Assembly (NCBI RefSeq): GCF_010537335.1
Contig: NZ_AP019711.1
Span: 992,001 to 1,056,000 of the forward strand
DNA: 64,000 nucleotides
Source of the DNA: Amedibacterium intestinale
GTDB taxonomy: Bacteria; Bacillota_I; Bacilli_A; Erysipelotrichales; Erysipelotrichaceae
Direction of reading: 5' to 3'
Positions 7,572 through 16,708 of this stretch are shown here, in pieces. Position 1 is the first letter of the stretch. Each line of letters opens with the position of its first letter. The notes under the pieces are model-generated. The model did no database searches, was not told the DNA's origin, and worked only from the letters and a program-made list of their open reading frames with translations. A program made the translations under genes and the position numbers.

Positions 7572-9235
7572 AGCTTCATTTCCTCACATGTCATCATTTC
7601 TAAATCAATAAAATATTGTTTGGGATACGTTTGATGTTCATTATATAAAACAATCTGATATCCCAAAGTATTTTTATACCCAATATCTGCCAATCCATAA
7701 CAGAATAACTGCTGCTGATTAGCTACTCCTTTTTCAAACGCAAAACGAAGAAGTTCGTTTTTCTTTTCCTGTGTTAAATAATTTTGTATAAATCTTTTTG
7801 GTTTTTGTTTAAAACGTCGATTATAATACGTTAAGATAATGGCATCTGCTTCTTTCTTACTACATTTTAATAATGAATACAAACATTGAAACAATTCATA
7901 TGGCTGATATGGACGTTTAAGTTTTGCATACTCTTTCCCTAAATCCATAAACATCAAAAAGGCACTTGTATACCAGTTTTTCTCTAAAACAAGACGTAGC
8001 ACATCGCGACAAACCCCACTGTTCCAAAATTTCTCTACCGCATCTGCACATTGATGAATCTTCCGCATTTCCTCTTGAGAAAGCCATGCTGTCGATACAA
8101 CATCATACGGAGCATGTTCATGATAATCGAAAGAAAACTCTTCCTGTTGACTTCTAAGTTTTGTACCCTTTAAAAGTTTTAAGATACCTAGCTGTACTTC
8201 TCCTGCCTGTAAAGAAAAAAGGGTATTGAAACTTTGTTCAAAGCTTTGCATTCCTTCATAGGGAAGCCCTGCGATCAAATCCACATGAAGAATACATCCC
8301 GCCTGTTTCAAACGATGCAAGACCTCAACCAGTCTGGCATTATTTTGTATTCTTCCAACACTTGCCAGTGTCTTTTCTTTAAAAGATTGAACACCAACTT
8401 CAAATCGAAAACGTGATACATCTGCTTCTTCACAGAAAAACTGCAGCAAATCTTCACTTAACGTTTCCGCAACAATTTCAAACTGAAAGATTTGATTTTT
8501 ACAGTGTTCATTAATATAACGGGCGATTCGTAAAGCCCTTTGCGGATTGCTGTTAAATGTACGATCTAAAAACTTCACCTGTTTGACATCGCTTTTTGAT
8601 ATCTGTTCCAGCAGATTTATGACATAGTCCTCTGAAAACATACGAACACTTCGATCAGTAGAACTTAAACAATACGTACAGCCATAAGGGCATCCTCTGC
8701 TTGTCTCTAAATACAAATAACGTTTTCCCATATCATTTATATCCATAGATAAAAAGTAAGGATCTTCAAAAGTTTCCAGCCATGCCAAATCCACTTTTCG
8801 ATATTCCTTGTTTGGAAACTGCTTTGTATAGATACCACGAATTTCTCTTGGCTTTGTTTCCAGCATCTGTATATATTCCCAGACACTTTCTTCCCCTTCT
8901 CCAATGCAAATCGCATCGACACCTTCCTCAAGCAGTTCAAAAGAAGAAAAACTTACTTCTGGTCCGCCAACGAATATATGTATATCGTTTTGTCTCTTTT
9001 TCAGCTCTTTTATAATTTCTTTGGTTTTTTCAATATTCCATATATAACAGCTAAAACAAACAACTTCTACCTGCATAGATAAAATATCTTCTATAATACG
9101 ATGACTGTCATCTTTAATCGTATATTCTTTTAAGATTACATCTTCTTTATTCGGACAGGTTGTATAAATCCATCTTAATGCCAGATTTTTATGTATATAT
9201 TTCGCATTACAAGTCGTTAGTAATGTTTTCTTCAT
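7568..9235 (-). CDS. B12-binding-domain radical SAM protein (DUF4080 type)
   Basis: 555 residues. An N-terminal cobalamin-binding-like Rossmann region (about 1-140, with IFVGGPEVSF) is followed by a radical SAM core, whose CxxxCxxC cluster motif CPYGCTYC is near residues 181-188. The C-terminal third (about 370-555) fits DUF4080. Substrate unknown; such proteins often modify peptides, lipids or RNA. The start at 9235 is preferred because AGAAGGTGGAG precedes it. It heads an operon with rdgB and trmL, though no functional link is evident. Confidence 0.85.
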   Translation of the reverse strand: MKKTLLTTCNAKYIHKNLALRWIYTTCPNKEDVILKEYTIKDDSHRIIEDILSMQVEVVCFSCYIWNIEKTKEIIKELKKRQNDIHIFVGGPEVSFSSFELLEEGVDAICIGEGEESVWEYIQMLETKPREIRGIYTKQFPNKEYRKVDLAWLETFEDPYFLSMDINDMGKRYLYLETSRGCPYGCTYCLSSTDRSVRMFSEDYVINLLEQISKSDVKQVKFLDRTFNSNPQRALRIARYINEHCKNQIFQFEIVAETLSEDLLQFFCEEADVSRFRFEVGVQSFKEKTLASVGRIQNNARLVEVLHRLKQAGCILHVDLIAGLPYEGMQSFEQSFNTLFSLQAGEVQLGILKLLKGTKLRSQQEEFSFDYHEHAPYDVVSTAWLSQEEMRKIHQCADAVEKFWNSGVCRDVLRLVLEKNWYTSAFLMFMDLGKEYAKLKRPYQPYELFQCLYSLLKCSKKEADAIILTYYNRRFKQKPKRFIQNYLTQEKKNELLRFAFEKGVANQQQLFCYGLADIGYKNTLGYQIVLYNEHQTYPKQYFIDLEMMTCEEMKL

Positions 9236-9308
9236 ACTCCACCTTCTTTTCATCGTTTATTTTATCAAATTTTATAAAAATATGCTATGATAAATGCGGT
9301 GATACAAT

Positions 9309-10139
9309 ATGAAAAACTGGAAGCTCTTAGACACTTTATTTCACTCTTCTGACTTGCAGTTCATCGATATGAAAAAAGGTTTAACAAATACGAATTATTT
9401 ATTAAAAACAAAAGAAGATGCCTACGTTTTGCGTGTTCCTCGAAGTGACAGTGCAAACATCGTACACAGGCACCATGAAACCCTGGCTTTAGAAGCTATC
9501 AAAGACAGTCATATTGATGTAGAAATGCTGTACTATGATGAAAGCAGCGGCTATAAACTTACTCGTTATGTAGAAAATGCGATGACATATCAGGAATGTC
9601 CAGATGAAAATAAGATTGAACAAGTGGCTGCTTTAATGAAGAAGTTTCATAATCTAAATAAACAAATTCATGTATCCTTTGATCCTGTCAAACGTTTGGA
9701 ATCTTATATGCAGCATATTCAAGATCCTATCTATGATTTAAGTCCTTATATGTATTTAAAAGATAGAATAAAAAATCATCCTCATAAAACTTGCCTATGC
9801 CATAATGACTGGGTAGATGGAAATATTTTGTTCACAAAAGAAAACGTATATTTAATTGATTATGAATATGCCGCAGACAATGATCCTTTATTTGATGTCA
9901 TGTCTTTTTTAAGTGAAAACAAAATTTTTGATGAAGAAGAAAGAAAACGTTTCTACACTATATATTTTGAAGGAAAAGAAGTTCCTTATAAAGAGCTGCA
10001 CTTATGGGAGACTTTCATGAATATCTTATGGTGTGCATGGGCAATGATGATGTGGGAGAGTAGAAAAGAAGATGTCTATAAACAAATCGCAGAAGATAAA
10101 TATCATGCACTTCTTGTCTGTTTAAAATCCCATATCTAA
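9309..10139 (+). CDS. Choline/ethanolamine kinase-like phosphotransferase (LicA type)
   Basis: 276 residues with a protein-kinase-like fold: KGLTNTNYLL (nucleotide loop), the catalytic LCHNDWVDGNIL near residues 162-173, and the metal-binding LIDYEYAADNDPLFDV near 182-197. These match choline kinase/LicA, which phosphorylates choline for cell-surface decoration. No other lic genes are next to it, so the substrate (choline, ethanolamine or another small alcohol) is open. Its own start follows a modest GGTGAT site. Confidence 0.8.
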   Translation: MKNWKLLDTLFHSSDLQFIDMKKGLTNTNYLLKTKEDAYVLRVPRSDSANIVHRHHETLALEAIKDSHIDVEMLYYDESSGYKLTRYVENAMTYQECPDENKIEQVAALMKKFHNLNKQIHVSFDPVKRLESYMQHIQDPIYDLSPYMYLKDRIKNHPHKTCLCHNDWVDGNILFTKENVYLIDYEYAADNDPLFDVMSFLSENKIFDEEERKRFYTIYFEGKEVPYKELHLWETFMNILWCAWAMMMWESRKEDVYKQIAEDKYHALLVCLKSHI

Positions 10140-10208
10140 TGTATAAATTTCTATTGAATTCAAAAAAGAAAAAGAGCATAATGAAGATAGAAAGAGAGGG
10201 ATATTTTT

Positions 10209-10553
10209 ATGAAAAAGTCCGATTTTTATCATATTGAAGAAGGCTATATCATTCTTCATGAAAGCAATCATAAGCTTTGTACTACCGATATTAAAAAAGT
10301 AGATGTATCTATTCTTCCTGTACAAAAAAATGCTGGTGAAGAAATAATGAATGCAGCTGCCAATGCACTTAGCTCTTCTTTAGGAAACGCAAATGAAAAA
10401 GTAAATATTTATGTAGAAATTATCCATGGAAATAACATTGACAAAATAAAAGTCAACACGAATCCTCTTATTCGAAACAATTTAGATTATCATGAAATGG
10501 TTACCCATGCCAGAAATCTGCAGGTAGCTATTAAAAAAGATTGTAATTTATAA
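10209..10553 (+). CDS. Small protein of unknown function
   Basis: 114 residues, not recognised. It starts after a good GAGAGGG site and is followed by a strong terminator, so it is a real gene. The sequence alternates beta-like stretches (YIILHESNHKL, VNIYVEIIHG, KIKVNTNPLI) with one helix around residues 47-60. No signal peptide, membrane segment or cysteine motif is seen. It lies 69 bases downstream of the kinase-like gene and may share its transcript. Confidence 0.6.
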   Translation: MKKSDFYHIEEGYIILHESNHKLCTTDIKKVDVSILPVQKNAGEEIMNAAANALSSSLGNANEKVNIYVEIIHGNNIDKIKVNTNPLIRNNLDYHEMVTHARNLQVAIKKDCNL

Positions 10554-10561
10554 ACTCTGAT

Positions 10562-10598
10562 AAAAAAAGATGTGAATACAAAAAATCACATCTTTTTT
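10562..10598. terminator. Bidirectional terminator
   Basis: AAAAAAGATGTGA pairs with TCACATCTTTTTT, giving A/T tracts on both strands. It ends the small plus-strand gene and overlaps the stop codon of the LacI-type gene. Confidence 0.9.
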
Positions 10599-11580
10599 AT
10601 CTGACACTATTTCCTAACTTAAAAGTATAAATATTTCTTTGTTCAGGCATTGGCTTATTCTCTAACAATGCTTCCATAGCCATCATAACATCTTCTGCAT
10701 ATACTTTATAATCTACACTGACACAAGTTAATCTTGGACTTGTTACATTTGCCAAATCATATCCGCAAAATGTTGCCGCAGATACATTTTCCGGAATTGT
10801 TATATGATATTCCCTTGCATATCTGCTTAAAGAAATTCCATATTCTTCTTGACCTAACAAAATCAGATCGACTCTTTTTGTAAAAATATCCTTGATTTTT
10901 TCAAAAGCATCACTGTAGCTTCCATCACACAAAGTAGATACGATATCAATAGGCTGATGTGCCTTTTGATAAATATTTTTAATACCTTTTAATCTGTTTT
11001 CTCCACGTTTTGTTTCACTACCAAGATAATGAAGTGAAAGACATTCTCGCTCTAGAAGATATTTCCCCATCATTTCACCGGCCTGCACCTCATTCATTTC
11101 CATACTGCAGCCTTCTACATGCTCATTTAAGAATAAAACAGGTAGATTTTTTTGTTCTGCATATGCCTGTATTTCAGAAACTGAGGAACAATCCTCTATA
11201 AAAATTGCATCTATACCTGTATCTTTACAATAAGTCACATAGGCTTCTTCCAGTTTTGGATCGTTCTTTGTGATGAAAATCTGAAACAAGAAATTACGTG
11301 CATACAATTCTTTCTCTAATGCATCAAGGATTCGACGAGTACGCCCTCGATTCATATTTTCTACAAAGATAGCAAATGATTTCACAGCTTCTTTCTCTAT
11401 ATTTTCTGCATTTTTATCTGTTACTTCTTGTTCTTTTCTTGTATAACCAATTTCACAGATTGCCTTTTCTATTTTTTCCGCAATTTCAGGTCGAACATTT
11501 TCACCCTTTAAATAACGAGATACTGTAGTTTTTGAAACCTCTGCAAATTGTGCTACATCATTTAGGGTAGCTTTTTTCAT
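10597..11580 (-). CDS. LacI/GalR family transcriptional regulator
   Basis: 327 residues. N-terminal helix-turn-helix TLNDVAQFAEVSKTTVSRYL (about 4-23) with hinge, followed by a periplasmic-binding-protein-like effector domain (about 65-327). The open frame extends 46 codons upstream into the AlkD-like gene, but the LacI domain begins at the ATG at 11580, which has a weak GAAAGTGAG site. No sugar operon is adjacent, so the effector and target genes cannot be named; targets must be elsewhere. Confidence 0.9.
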   Translation of the reverse strand: MKKATLNDVAQFAEVSKTTVSRYLKGENVRPEIAEKIEKAICEIGYTRKEQEVTDKNAENIEKEAVKSFAIFVENMNRGRTRRILDALEKELYARNFLFQIFITKNDPKLEEAYVTYCKDTGIDAIFIEDCSSVSEIQAYAEQKNLPVLFLNEHVEGCSMEMNEVQAGEMMGKYLLERECLSLHYLGSETKRGENRLKGIKNIYQKAHQPIDIVSTLCDGSYSDAFEKIKDIFTKRVDLILLGQEEYGISLSRYAREYHITIPENVSAATFCGYDLANVTSPRLTCVSVDYKVYAEDVMMAMEALLENKPMPEQRNIYTFKLGNSVR

Positions 11581-11668
11581 AAATACCAAACTCACTTTCT
11601 TTTCTATCGCTATTGTATCGTACTTTACTGGAAAAAGCAATTTTCCTTTCTTTCCATAGTACATGCAG

Positions 11669-12337
11669 CTATATATATTTACTGGCTTCTTTTTTACTAA
11701 GATTAGCAAGTCCATCATCGTATCGAGCTAAAAAATCACGTACCCATGCAGGATTGGTTTTCGAATAATCTCGCAAACTCCATCCGATCGCTTTATTAAT
11801 AAAAAATTCACTGCTATTAAGGTTTTTCACTAGAATTTTTTCCAGCAGTACACTATCTGTTTTTTCTTTTTTTCCAAGCTGATGATTTAAAGCGACTCTT
11901 CTAAGCCACATATCTTCATCTTCTGCCCATAAAAGCATGATTTCCTTTACACGCTTATCCTTTAAAGCCATATTTCCTAAAATTTGATTAAAACAGTCTA
12001 CACTGTCCCACCATGATTTTGTTTGTATATACTTTTGTATATTCGAAATATCTTCAAATCCAATATATTTCTGCATCATTCTTAAGTAATCACATACAAA
12101 ATACTGCATTTCTCTATATTCATCTTGATAACACTTATCAAGCAGCTCCCAGTTAATTCGTTTCTGGTTTTTTTCTCTTTTTAAAATTCCTTTATAAACC
12201 TCTTTTCTTTTTGAAGCAGGTATCCCATAAAATAAAAACTTATTTTTCATATAACGTGCCATAGATATTGCTTGCGATTCATTTTTTTGATCTTCTAATA
12301 GTTTTTTAACTTCGTCATATTCTTTATTTATATCCAT
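11669..12337 (-). CDS. AlkD-like DNA alkylation repair protein
   Basis: 222 residues of HEAT-like helical repeats. Signatures of the AlkC/AlkD family are WELLDKCYQDEYREMQYFVCDYL, TKSWWDSVD and the C-terminal INKAIGWSLRDYSKTNPAWVRDFL with LSKKEASKYI. AlkD enzymes excise positively charged alkylated bases (3mA, 7mG) without flipping them. It lies upstream of the LacI gene on the same strand, 88 bases apart. Confidence 0.9.
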   Translation of the reverse strand: MDINKEYDEVKKLLEDQKNESQAISMARYMKNKFLFYGIPASKRKEVYKGILKREKNQKRINWELLDKCYQDEYREMQYFVCDYLRMMQKYIGFEDISNIQKYIQTKSWWDSVDCFNQILGNMALKDKRVKEIMLLWAEDEDMWLRRVALNHQLGKKEKTDSVLLEKILVKNLNSSEFFINKAIGWSLRDYSKTNPAWVRDFLARYDDGLANLSKKEASKYI

Positions 12338-12414
12338 GTTTTTCTCCTATATACTTCCTTTATAATATAATCATTCTGTTTTCATTATTATCAGACGATT
12401 ACAAAAACTTCTAT

Positions 12415-12879
12415 TTACTCCAGCTTCATTATCTTATAAAACCAAAAGATGACATTGATAAATGCAAGAAAAAGGATACCAAAAAATAAAAACACAGGTA
12501 ATTGTATTTGAAAAATCATCTCAAAAGATATATAAGTCAGTACGCAGACCACCAATAACCTTGTTGTGGCAAAAAGATGTTGAATGAAAGAATAAACTTG
12601 TTTCTTGTTTTTCTTTTTTATAATAACAGGATTGTTGTAGATACCAGGAAAATTTATAACAGCTCCAATACCTATATAAACAAACAAAGACATAACAGGA
12701 AACAGCCAGCATTGTGATTTACTTCCCCACTCATCTGCTTCACCCAAAAGATTAAAATGTACAGGTATCTTATTCGGCATTCCTTTCCACATAAATAAAA
12801 GTGCAATGAATGTACAAGCAAACAAGATTAGGCATAAAACATTACAAATCTTATCCATGTTTTTCTGTTGTATTTCCAT
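12415..12879 (-). CDS. DUF1648 domain membrane protein
   Basis: 154 residues with four hydrophobic segments. The DUF1648 signature is present near residues 28-52: W-x-x-MP-x-x-IPVHFN-x-x-G-x-AD-x-WGSK. The family includes parts of SdpI-type immunity proteins and other small membrane proteins. Here only the first module and two more helices are present, without a full SdpI domain. Start at 12879 chosen for the AAAGAGG site; the frame runs 24 codons further. Confidence 0.75.
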   Translation of the reverse strand: MEIQQKNMDKICNVLCLILFACTFIALLFMWKGMPNKIPVHFNLLGEADEWGSKSQCWLFPVMSLFVYIGIGAVINFPGIYNNPVIIKKKNKKQVYSFIQHLFATTRLLVVCVLTYISFEMIFQIQLPVFLFFGILFLAFINVIFWFYKIMKLE

Positions 12880-13000
12880 AAGAAGAACCTCTTTCCCTTT
12901 ATATGTTATAGTATAGCACCACAATATCAAAAAGTGTATTTTACTTTTCATTCTTACATGCTAATGTTACAATATGTACATCATATAAGGAGGTCTTCTT

Positions 13001-13465
13001 ATGTTAGAAACAGGTACAAAGGCAATTGATTTTACACTTCCAGATGAAAATGGAAATTTGATTTCTCTTCATGATTTTTTAGGCAAAAAAGTAGTTGTAT
13101 ACTTTTATCCAAAAGATTCTACTCCAGGGTGTACAAAGCAGGCATGTGCATTTAAAGATGCTTACAATATCTATAAAGAAAAAGATATCGTGGTGATTGG
13201 TATCAGTAAGGATTCCAGTAAATCACATTTAAATTTTAAGACCAAATATGAACTTCCATTTATCTTGCTATCTGATACAGAAACAAAAGTAATTCAGGAG
13301 TATGATGTATGGAAAGAAAAGAAACTGTATGGCAGAACTTATATGGGAGTTACCCGTTCTACTTATGTTATTGATGAAAATGGAATTATTATCAAAACAT
13401 TTGAGAAAGCTTCTCCTGCTACAAATGCACAGGATATCTTAGATTATTTACAAGAGCAGGCATAA
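13001..13465 (+). CDS. bcp: Thioredoxin-dependent thiol peroxidase (Bcp/PrxQ)
   Basis: 154 residues. The peroxidatic cysteine sits in YFYPKDSTPGCTKQAC near residues 36-51, where the second cysteine five residues later is the PrxQ-type resolving cysteine. Family role: reduction of hydrogen and alkyl hydroperoxides using thioredoxin. Preceded by AAGGAGG and followed by a strong terminator, so monocistronic. Confidence 0.95.
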   Translation: MLETGTKAIDFTLPDENGNLISLHDFLGKKVVVYFYPKDSTPGCTKQACAFKDAYNIYKEKDIVVIGISKDSSKSHLNFKTKYELPFILLSDTETKVIQEYDVWKEKKLYGRTYMGVTRSTYVIDENGIIIKTFEKASPATNAQDILDYLQEQA

Positions 13466-13468
13466 AAC

Positions 13469-13510
13469 CAAAAATCTTCTTCTCGTAAAATACGAAAAGA
13501 AGATTTTTTT
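13469..13510. terminator. Bidirectional terminator between bcp and ylmC/ymxH-like gene
   Basis: A long hairpin in which AAAATCTTCTT and TCGTA pair with TACGA and AAGAAGATTTT, flanked by A and T tracts on both sides. Confidence 0.9.
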
Positions 13511-13754
13511 AAGAGTGAAAATGTACCAAAATGACATCTCCATGAATATTTTCTATTTCTGATACCGAAATTTGAATTTGTTCAACTGGGAATATCCATG
13601 GAAATATCTTTTTCACAAAGGATTTGCAAGGTGTCGCATAAATCGCAAAAATCTCAAAAGTTCGTGAATCAAATTCTAAATCTGCGACATGTCCGATTAA
13701 ACACCCATCTGCTATATTAATGACTTCTTTCCCACATATATCGCTAAATCTCAT
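13509..13754 (-). CDS. YlmC/YmxH family sporulation protein (PRC-barrel)
   Basis: 81 residues. It begins MRFSDICGKEVINIADGCLIG and has the PRC-barrel pattern seen in YlmC/YmxH, small proteins usually found just downstream of sigG in spore formers. The position here, 45 bases after sigG on the same strand, is the same. Role not established; PRC-barrels often bind other proteins or RNA. Confidence 0.85.
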   Translation of the reverse strand: MRFSDICGKEVINIADGCLIGHVADLEFDSRTFEIFAIYATPCKSFVKKIFPWIFPVEQIQISVSEIENIHGDVILVHFHS

Positions 13755-13798
13755 GCTTGATCACCTATTCCAGTATATGTATCTATAAGAAAAATGTG

Positions 13799-14578
13799 CT
13801 AACTCTCAAACTCTTTCTTTAACTGTGCAATCGCATTTTTCTCCAATCTAGATACCTGTGCCTGTGAAATTCCTAATTCATTTGCGATTTCCATCTGCGT
13901 TTTATCCTGATAATAGCGTTTCTCAATAATTTCTTTTTCTTTTCCTCTTAACTGGGCAAGACTTCTTTTTAATGCCATCAGATTATTTAAATGTTCCACT
14001 TCATCTTTATCATCCTTAATTTGATCTAACAAATATAATTCATCTCCATCTCCATTATATACTGGTTCAAAAATACTAATTACACTTTGTGTTGAATCCA
14101 ATGCATCAACAATATCCTTTTCCTTTACTTCCAGCTGTTTCGCAAGCCATTTGACAGATGGTTCTTTTTGATGTTCATGCATATATTCTTCTTTTAATCG
14201 AAAAGCTTTATATGCCAGATCTTTTAAATGACGACTTACCCTTATAACCTGATTGTCTCGCAAATATCGTTTGATTTCTCCCATGATCATAGGAACCGCA
14301 TAAGTAGAAAATCGTACTTCATGCGATAAATCAAAATTATCAATGGATTTTACCAGCCCAATACATCCTACCTGAAACAAATCATCCATATTTTCACAGC
14401 GAGATGAAAACCGCTGAACGATAGATAATACAAGCTTTAAATTCCCCTGAATTAACTCCTCTTTCGCATTTTCATCTCCTTCCTTTAACTTAATAAACAA
14501 TTCTTTCATCTGCGTGTTTGTTAAAACATTTAAATCAGAAGTTCGAATTCCACTGATTTCTACTTTATAACGACTCAT
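13799..14578 (-). CDS. sigG: Sporulation sigma factor SigG
   Basis: 259 residues. The N-terminus VEISGIRTSDLNVLTNTQM corresponds to the SigG region that meets anti-sigma factors. Region 2 (DDLFQVGCIGLVKSIDNFD, RFSTYAVPMIMGEIKRYLRD) and region 4 (TQMEIANELGISQAQVSRLEK) are intact. SigG directs forespore genes after engulfment. Together with spoIIGA and sigE upstream it keeps the usual Firmicute order, except for one inverted gene in between. Confidence 0.95.
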   Translation of the reverse strand: MSRYKVEISGIRTSDLNVLTNTQMKELFIKLKEGDENAKEELIQGNLKLVLSIVQRFSSRCENMDDLFQVGCIGLVKSIDNFDLSHEVRFSTYAVPMIMGEIKRYLRDNQVIRVSRHLKDLAYKAFRLKEEYMHEHQKEPSVKWLAKQLEVKEKDIVDALDSTQSVISIFEPVYNGDGDELYLLDQIKDDKDEVEHLNNLMALKRSLAQLRGKEKEIIEKRYYQDKTQMEIANELGISQAQVSRLEKNAIAQLKKEFES

Positions 14579-14731
14579 GTTCAGTTTCCTCCTAGCACAC
14601 TAGGAGTTTTCCCTCACTGCGTTTGCTTATCCCCAAGGATTCCTGTAAGTAATTGGAAGAAGAAAATTCTTGACAAGTTTATATCTAAATCTCCACCTTT
14701 AAAGAAGCAAATTACTTTTATATTTCAGTAT

Positions 14732-14747
14732 TTAAGTATATACTTAA
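14732..14747. promoter_or_regulatory. Perfect 16-bp palindrome overlapping the rhodanese promoter
   Basis: TTAAGTATATACTTAA is its own reverse complement and ends 21 bases before the rhodanese start codon. A -10-like TATACT (14739-14744) lies inside it, so a dimeric regulator bound here would block transcription. The regulator is not identified. Confidence 0.5.
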
Positions 14748-14768
14748 TATATAACAGGAGGTAAATTT

Positions 14769-15071
14769 ATGTTATTTAAGAAAAAACCATCATTTGATGC
14801 CTATGTAGAACAAGGAAAAGTCGATCCAAATATCGTATTTATAGATGTAAGAGAAAAAGAAGAATATCTTCAGGGACATGTAAATAAAAGCATAAATATT
14901 CCGCTTTCAAATATTCAAAATATTAAAATAGAGAAATCCAAATCTCTTTACGTATACTGTCTGAGTGGGGCAAGAAGTAAAATGGCATGTATGTATTTAA
15001 AACAAATGGGATACCATGATATAACAAATATTGGAGGTATTGCGAAATCTAAAAAAGGATACCTGCAATAA
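14769..15071 (+). CDS. Single-domain rhodanese-like protein
   Basis: 100 residues. The rhodanese pattern is clear: FIDVREKEEYLQGHVNKSINIPL and the active loop YCLSGARSKMA with the persulfide-forming cysteine near residue 60. Such single-domain rhodaneses carry or transfer sulfane sulfur. It has a strong AGGAGG site and a palindromic promoter region. It sits on the plus strand between sigE and sigG, breaking the usual sporulation cluster. Confidence 0.92.
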   Translation: MLFKKKPSFDAYVEQGKVDPNIVFIDVREKEEYLQGHVNKSINIPLSNIQNIKIEKSKSLYVYCLSGARSKMACMYLKQMGYHDITNIGGIAKSKKGYLQ

Positions 15072-15089
15072 TATCAGATATTGACTTTT

Positions 15090-15119
15090 AGAGAATCTTT
15101 CAACGAGGTTCTCTTTTTT
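15090..15119 (+). terminator. Terminator of the rhodanese gene
   Basis: AGAGAA pairs with TTCTCT across a loop of about 18 bases, followed by six T. Confidence 0.6.
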
Positions 15120-15122
15120 CGT

Positions 15123-15159
15123 AAAAAAAATACGAAGAGATATAAATATTTCTTCGTAT
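15123..15159 (-). terminator. Terminator of sigE
   Basis: On the minus strand ATACGAAGA pairs with TCTTCGTAT and is followed by eight T, overlapping the sigE stop. Confidence 0.85.
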
Positions 15160-15863
15160 CAAAACTGTTTCTTTTTCAGCTGTATTTTTAACTTCTCTAT
15201 AATTTTCTTTTCTAGACGTGAAATATACGATTGAGAGATTCCCAGTTTCTGCGCAATATCTTTTTGGGTTAATTCTTCTTGTCCAATACCATAACGCATT
15301 TGTAAAATCTGGCGTTCTCTTTCTTTTAAGGTAGCCATTGCCTCCATCAATTCTCTTTTATTTTCCTGTTTTTCAAATTCTTTCGTTACTAAATCATCTT
15401 CTGTACCAAGAATATCAGATAATAAAAGTTCATTCCCATCATAATCAATATTTAGTGGTTCATCAAAGCTTACCTCCACTTTTCTTCTGCTTTTTTTACG
15501 TAAAAACATTAAAATCTCATTTTCTATACAACGTGATGCATACGTTACGAGTTTAATATTTTTATCTCTTTTAAATGTATTTACAGCTTTAATCAGCCCA
15601 ATTGATCCAATACTAATTAAATCTTCCATAAACACAGGATTTGTTTCATAACGTTTTGCGATATATACAACTAAACGAAGATTGTGTTCTATCAAAGTAT
15701 TTCTTGCCTCTTCATCTCCTTGTTCAAGCGCAATCAAAGCTTTTTGTTCTTCTTCTTTCTCTAATGGCTTTGGAAGTACATCTCCCCCCTGTATATAAAA
15801 CACTTCGCTTCTTTTCTCTGGTATAAATAAAAACTCAAAAATCTTCCATAACTTTCTTAACAT
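15159..15863 (-). CDS. sigE: Sporulation sigma factor SigE (pro-sigma-E)
   Basis: 234 residues. A short hydrophobic/basic pro-sequence (about 1-25) is followed by the processing neighbourhood [16 protein letters not shown], which resembles the known SpoIIGA cleavage region. Region 2 ([17 protein letters not shown]) and region 4 ([23 protein letters not shown]) are complete. SigE drives early mother-cell genes. It lies four bases after spoIIGA, whose product activates it. Confidence 0.95.
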   Translation of the reverse strand: MLRKLWKIFEFLFIPEKRSEVFYIQGGDVLPKPLEKEEEQKALIALEQGDEEARNTLIEHNLRLVVYIAKRYETNPVFMEDLISIGSIGLIKAVNTFKRDKNIKLVTYASRCIENEILMFLRKKSRRKVEVSFDEPLNIDYDGNELLLSDILGTEDDLVTKEFEKQENKRELMEAMATLKERERQILQMRYGIGQEELTQKDIAQKLGISQSYISRLEKKIIEKLKIQLKKKQF

Positions 15864-15867
15864 ACCT

Positions 15868-16605
15868 TCACCCCATCATCATAAGATTCATATTTAAAAG
15901 CACCTGTGCATGCATTGGAAGCCTTATTTCCTGCTGTAAACAAATATATACCTCATGTTTCTGACATCCAGCTAAATATACCTGTGTCTGGATTGTTTCA
16001 ATTGTATTACTGTAGGAAATACCTTCCATTTGTATATAGTGTATGTCTTTATCTTTAAATACAGAACCATACTTTTTATGAAGAAACAGTACTGGCAATC
16101 CATTTTCCTGTAATAAATTTCCACTATCTAAATACCCTTTCATCTTTTTCCATCCAAGTGATGTTAAAACATAGATCGTATATAGACAAGATCGTTTTGC
16201 TACCCACAAATTCCATTTTTTATATAAAAGAAGAAAAGTAAAGCTGCATCCTATCCATATATACAAGAAAGGACAGTGAATCGGTACAAACCAAGTAAGA
16301 TTATGAAAGCTTCCTTGCCATACAACAAAGCACGTTAACATCAAAAGCCATCTATACAGGTATGCAAATATCCATGTTTTTATCGCATATTTAAACAATG
16401 TCAGACAAAATAGAAGTTCTAAAGTGATAAGCATATATACACTCCATTTTTCCCAAAGCATAACCGAAAATAATGATATTAATAATGCATAACATATAGA
16501 ATTTTTTGTATCTACAGGTCGAAGGGTAATATATTGTGCAATTTGTACAGACAATAAAATAATAAATCCGTTTGTTAGAAAGGTAACTTCTATATAGCTT
16601 TCCAT
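15868..16605 (-). CDS. spoIIGA: Sigma-E processing peptidase SpoIIGA
   Basis: 245 residues: five hydrophobic segments in the first 120 residues, then a soluble aspartic-protease-like domain with GYLDSGNLL near residues 157-165 (catalytic aspartate about 160). SpoIIGA sits in the septal membrane and cuts the SigE pro-sequence on a signal from the forespore. The N-terminal half is poorly conserved, as usual, so the call rests on the DSGN motif, topology and position directly upstream of sigE. Confidence 0.9.
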   Translation of the reverse strand: MESYIEVTFLTNGFIILLSVQIAQYITLRPVDTKNSICYALLISLFSVMLWEKWSVYMLITLELLFCLTLFKYAIKTWIFAYLYRWLLMLTCFVVWQGSFHNLTWFVPIHCPFLYIWIGCSFTFLLLYKKWNLWVAKRSCLYTIYVLTSLGWKKMKGYLDSGNLLQENGLPVLFLHKKYGSVFKDKDIHYIQMEGISYSNTIETIQTQVYLAGCQKHEVYICLQQEIRLPMHAQVLLNMNLMMMG

Positions 16606-16671
16606 AATCTTTCCTCCAACATGTATCAGTATAGCATGTGGTAGAGATGGAAGTTGTCATAATATGCGGAT

Positions 16672-16693
16672 AAAAAAAAGGTCTAAACAGACC
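16672..16693 (-). terminator. Terminator of the ECF S-component gene
   Basis: On the minus strand GGTCT-GTTT-AGACC is followed by eight T. Confidence 0.85.
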
Positions 16694-16708
16694 ATAAGAC
16701 AATTCGTA

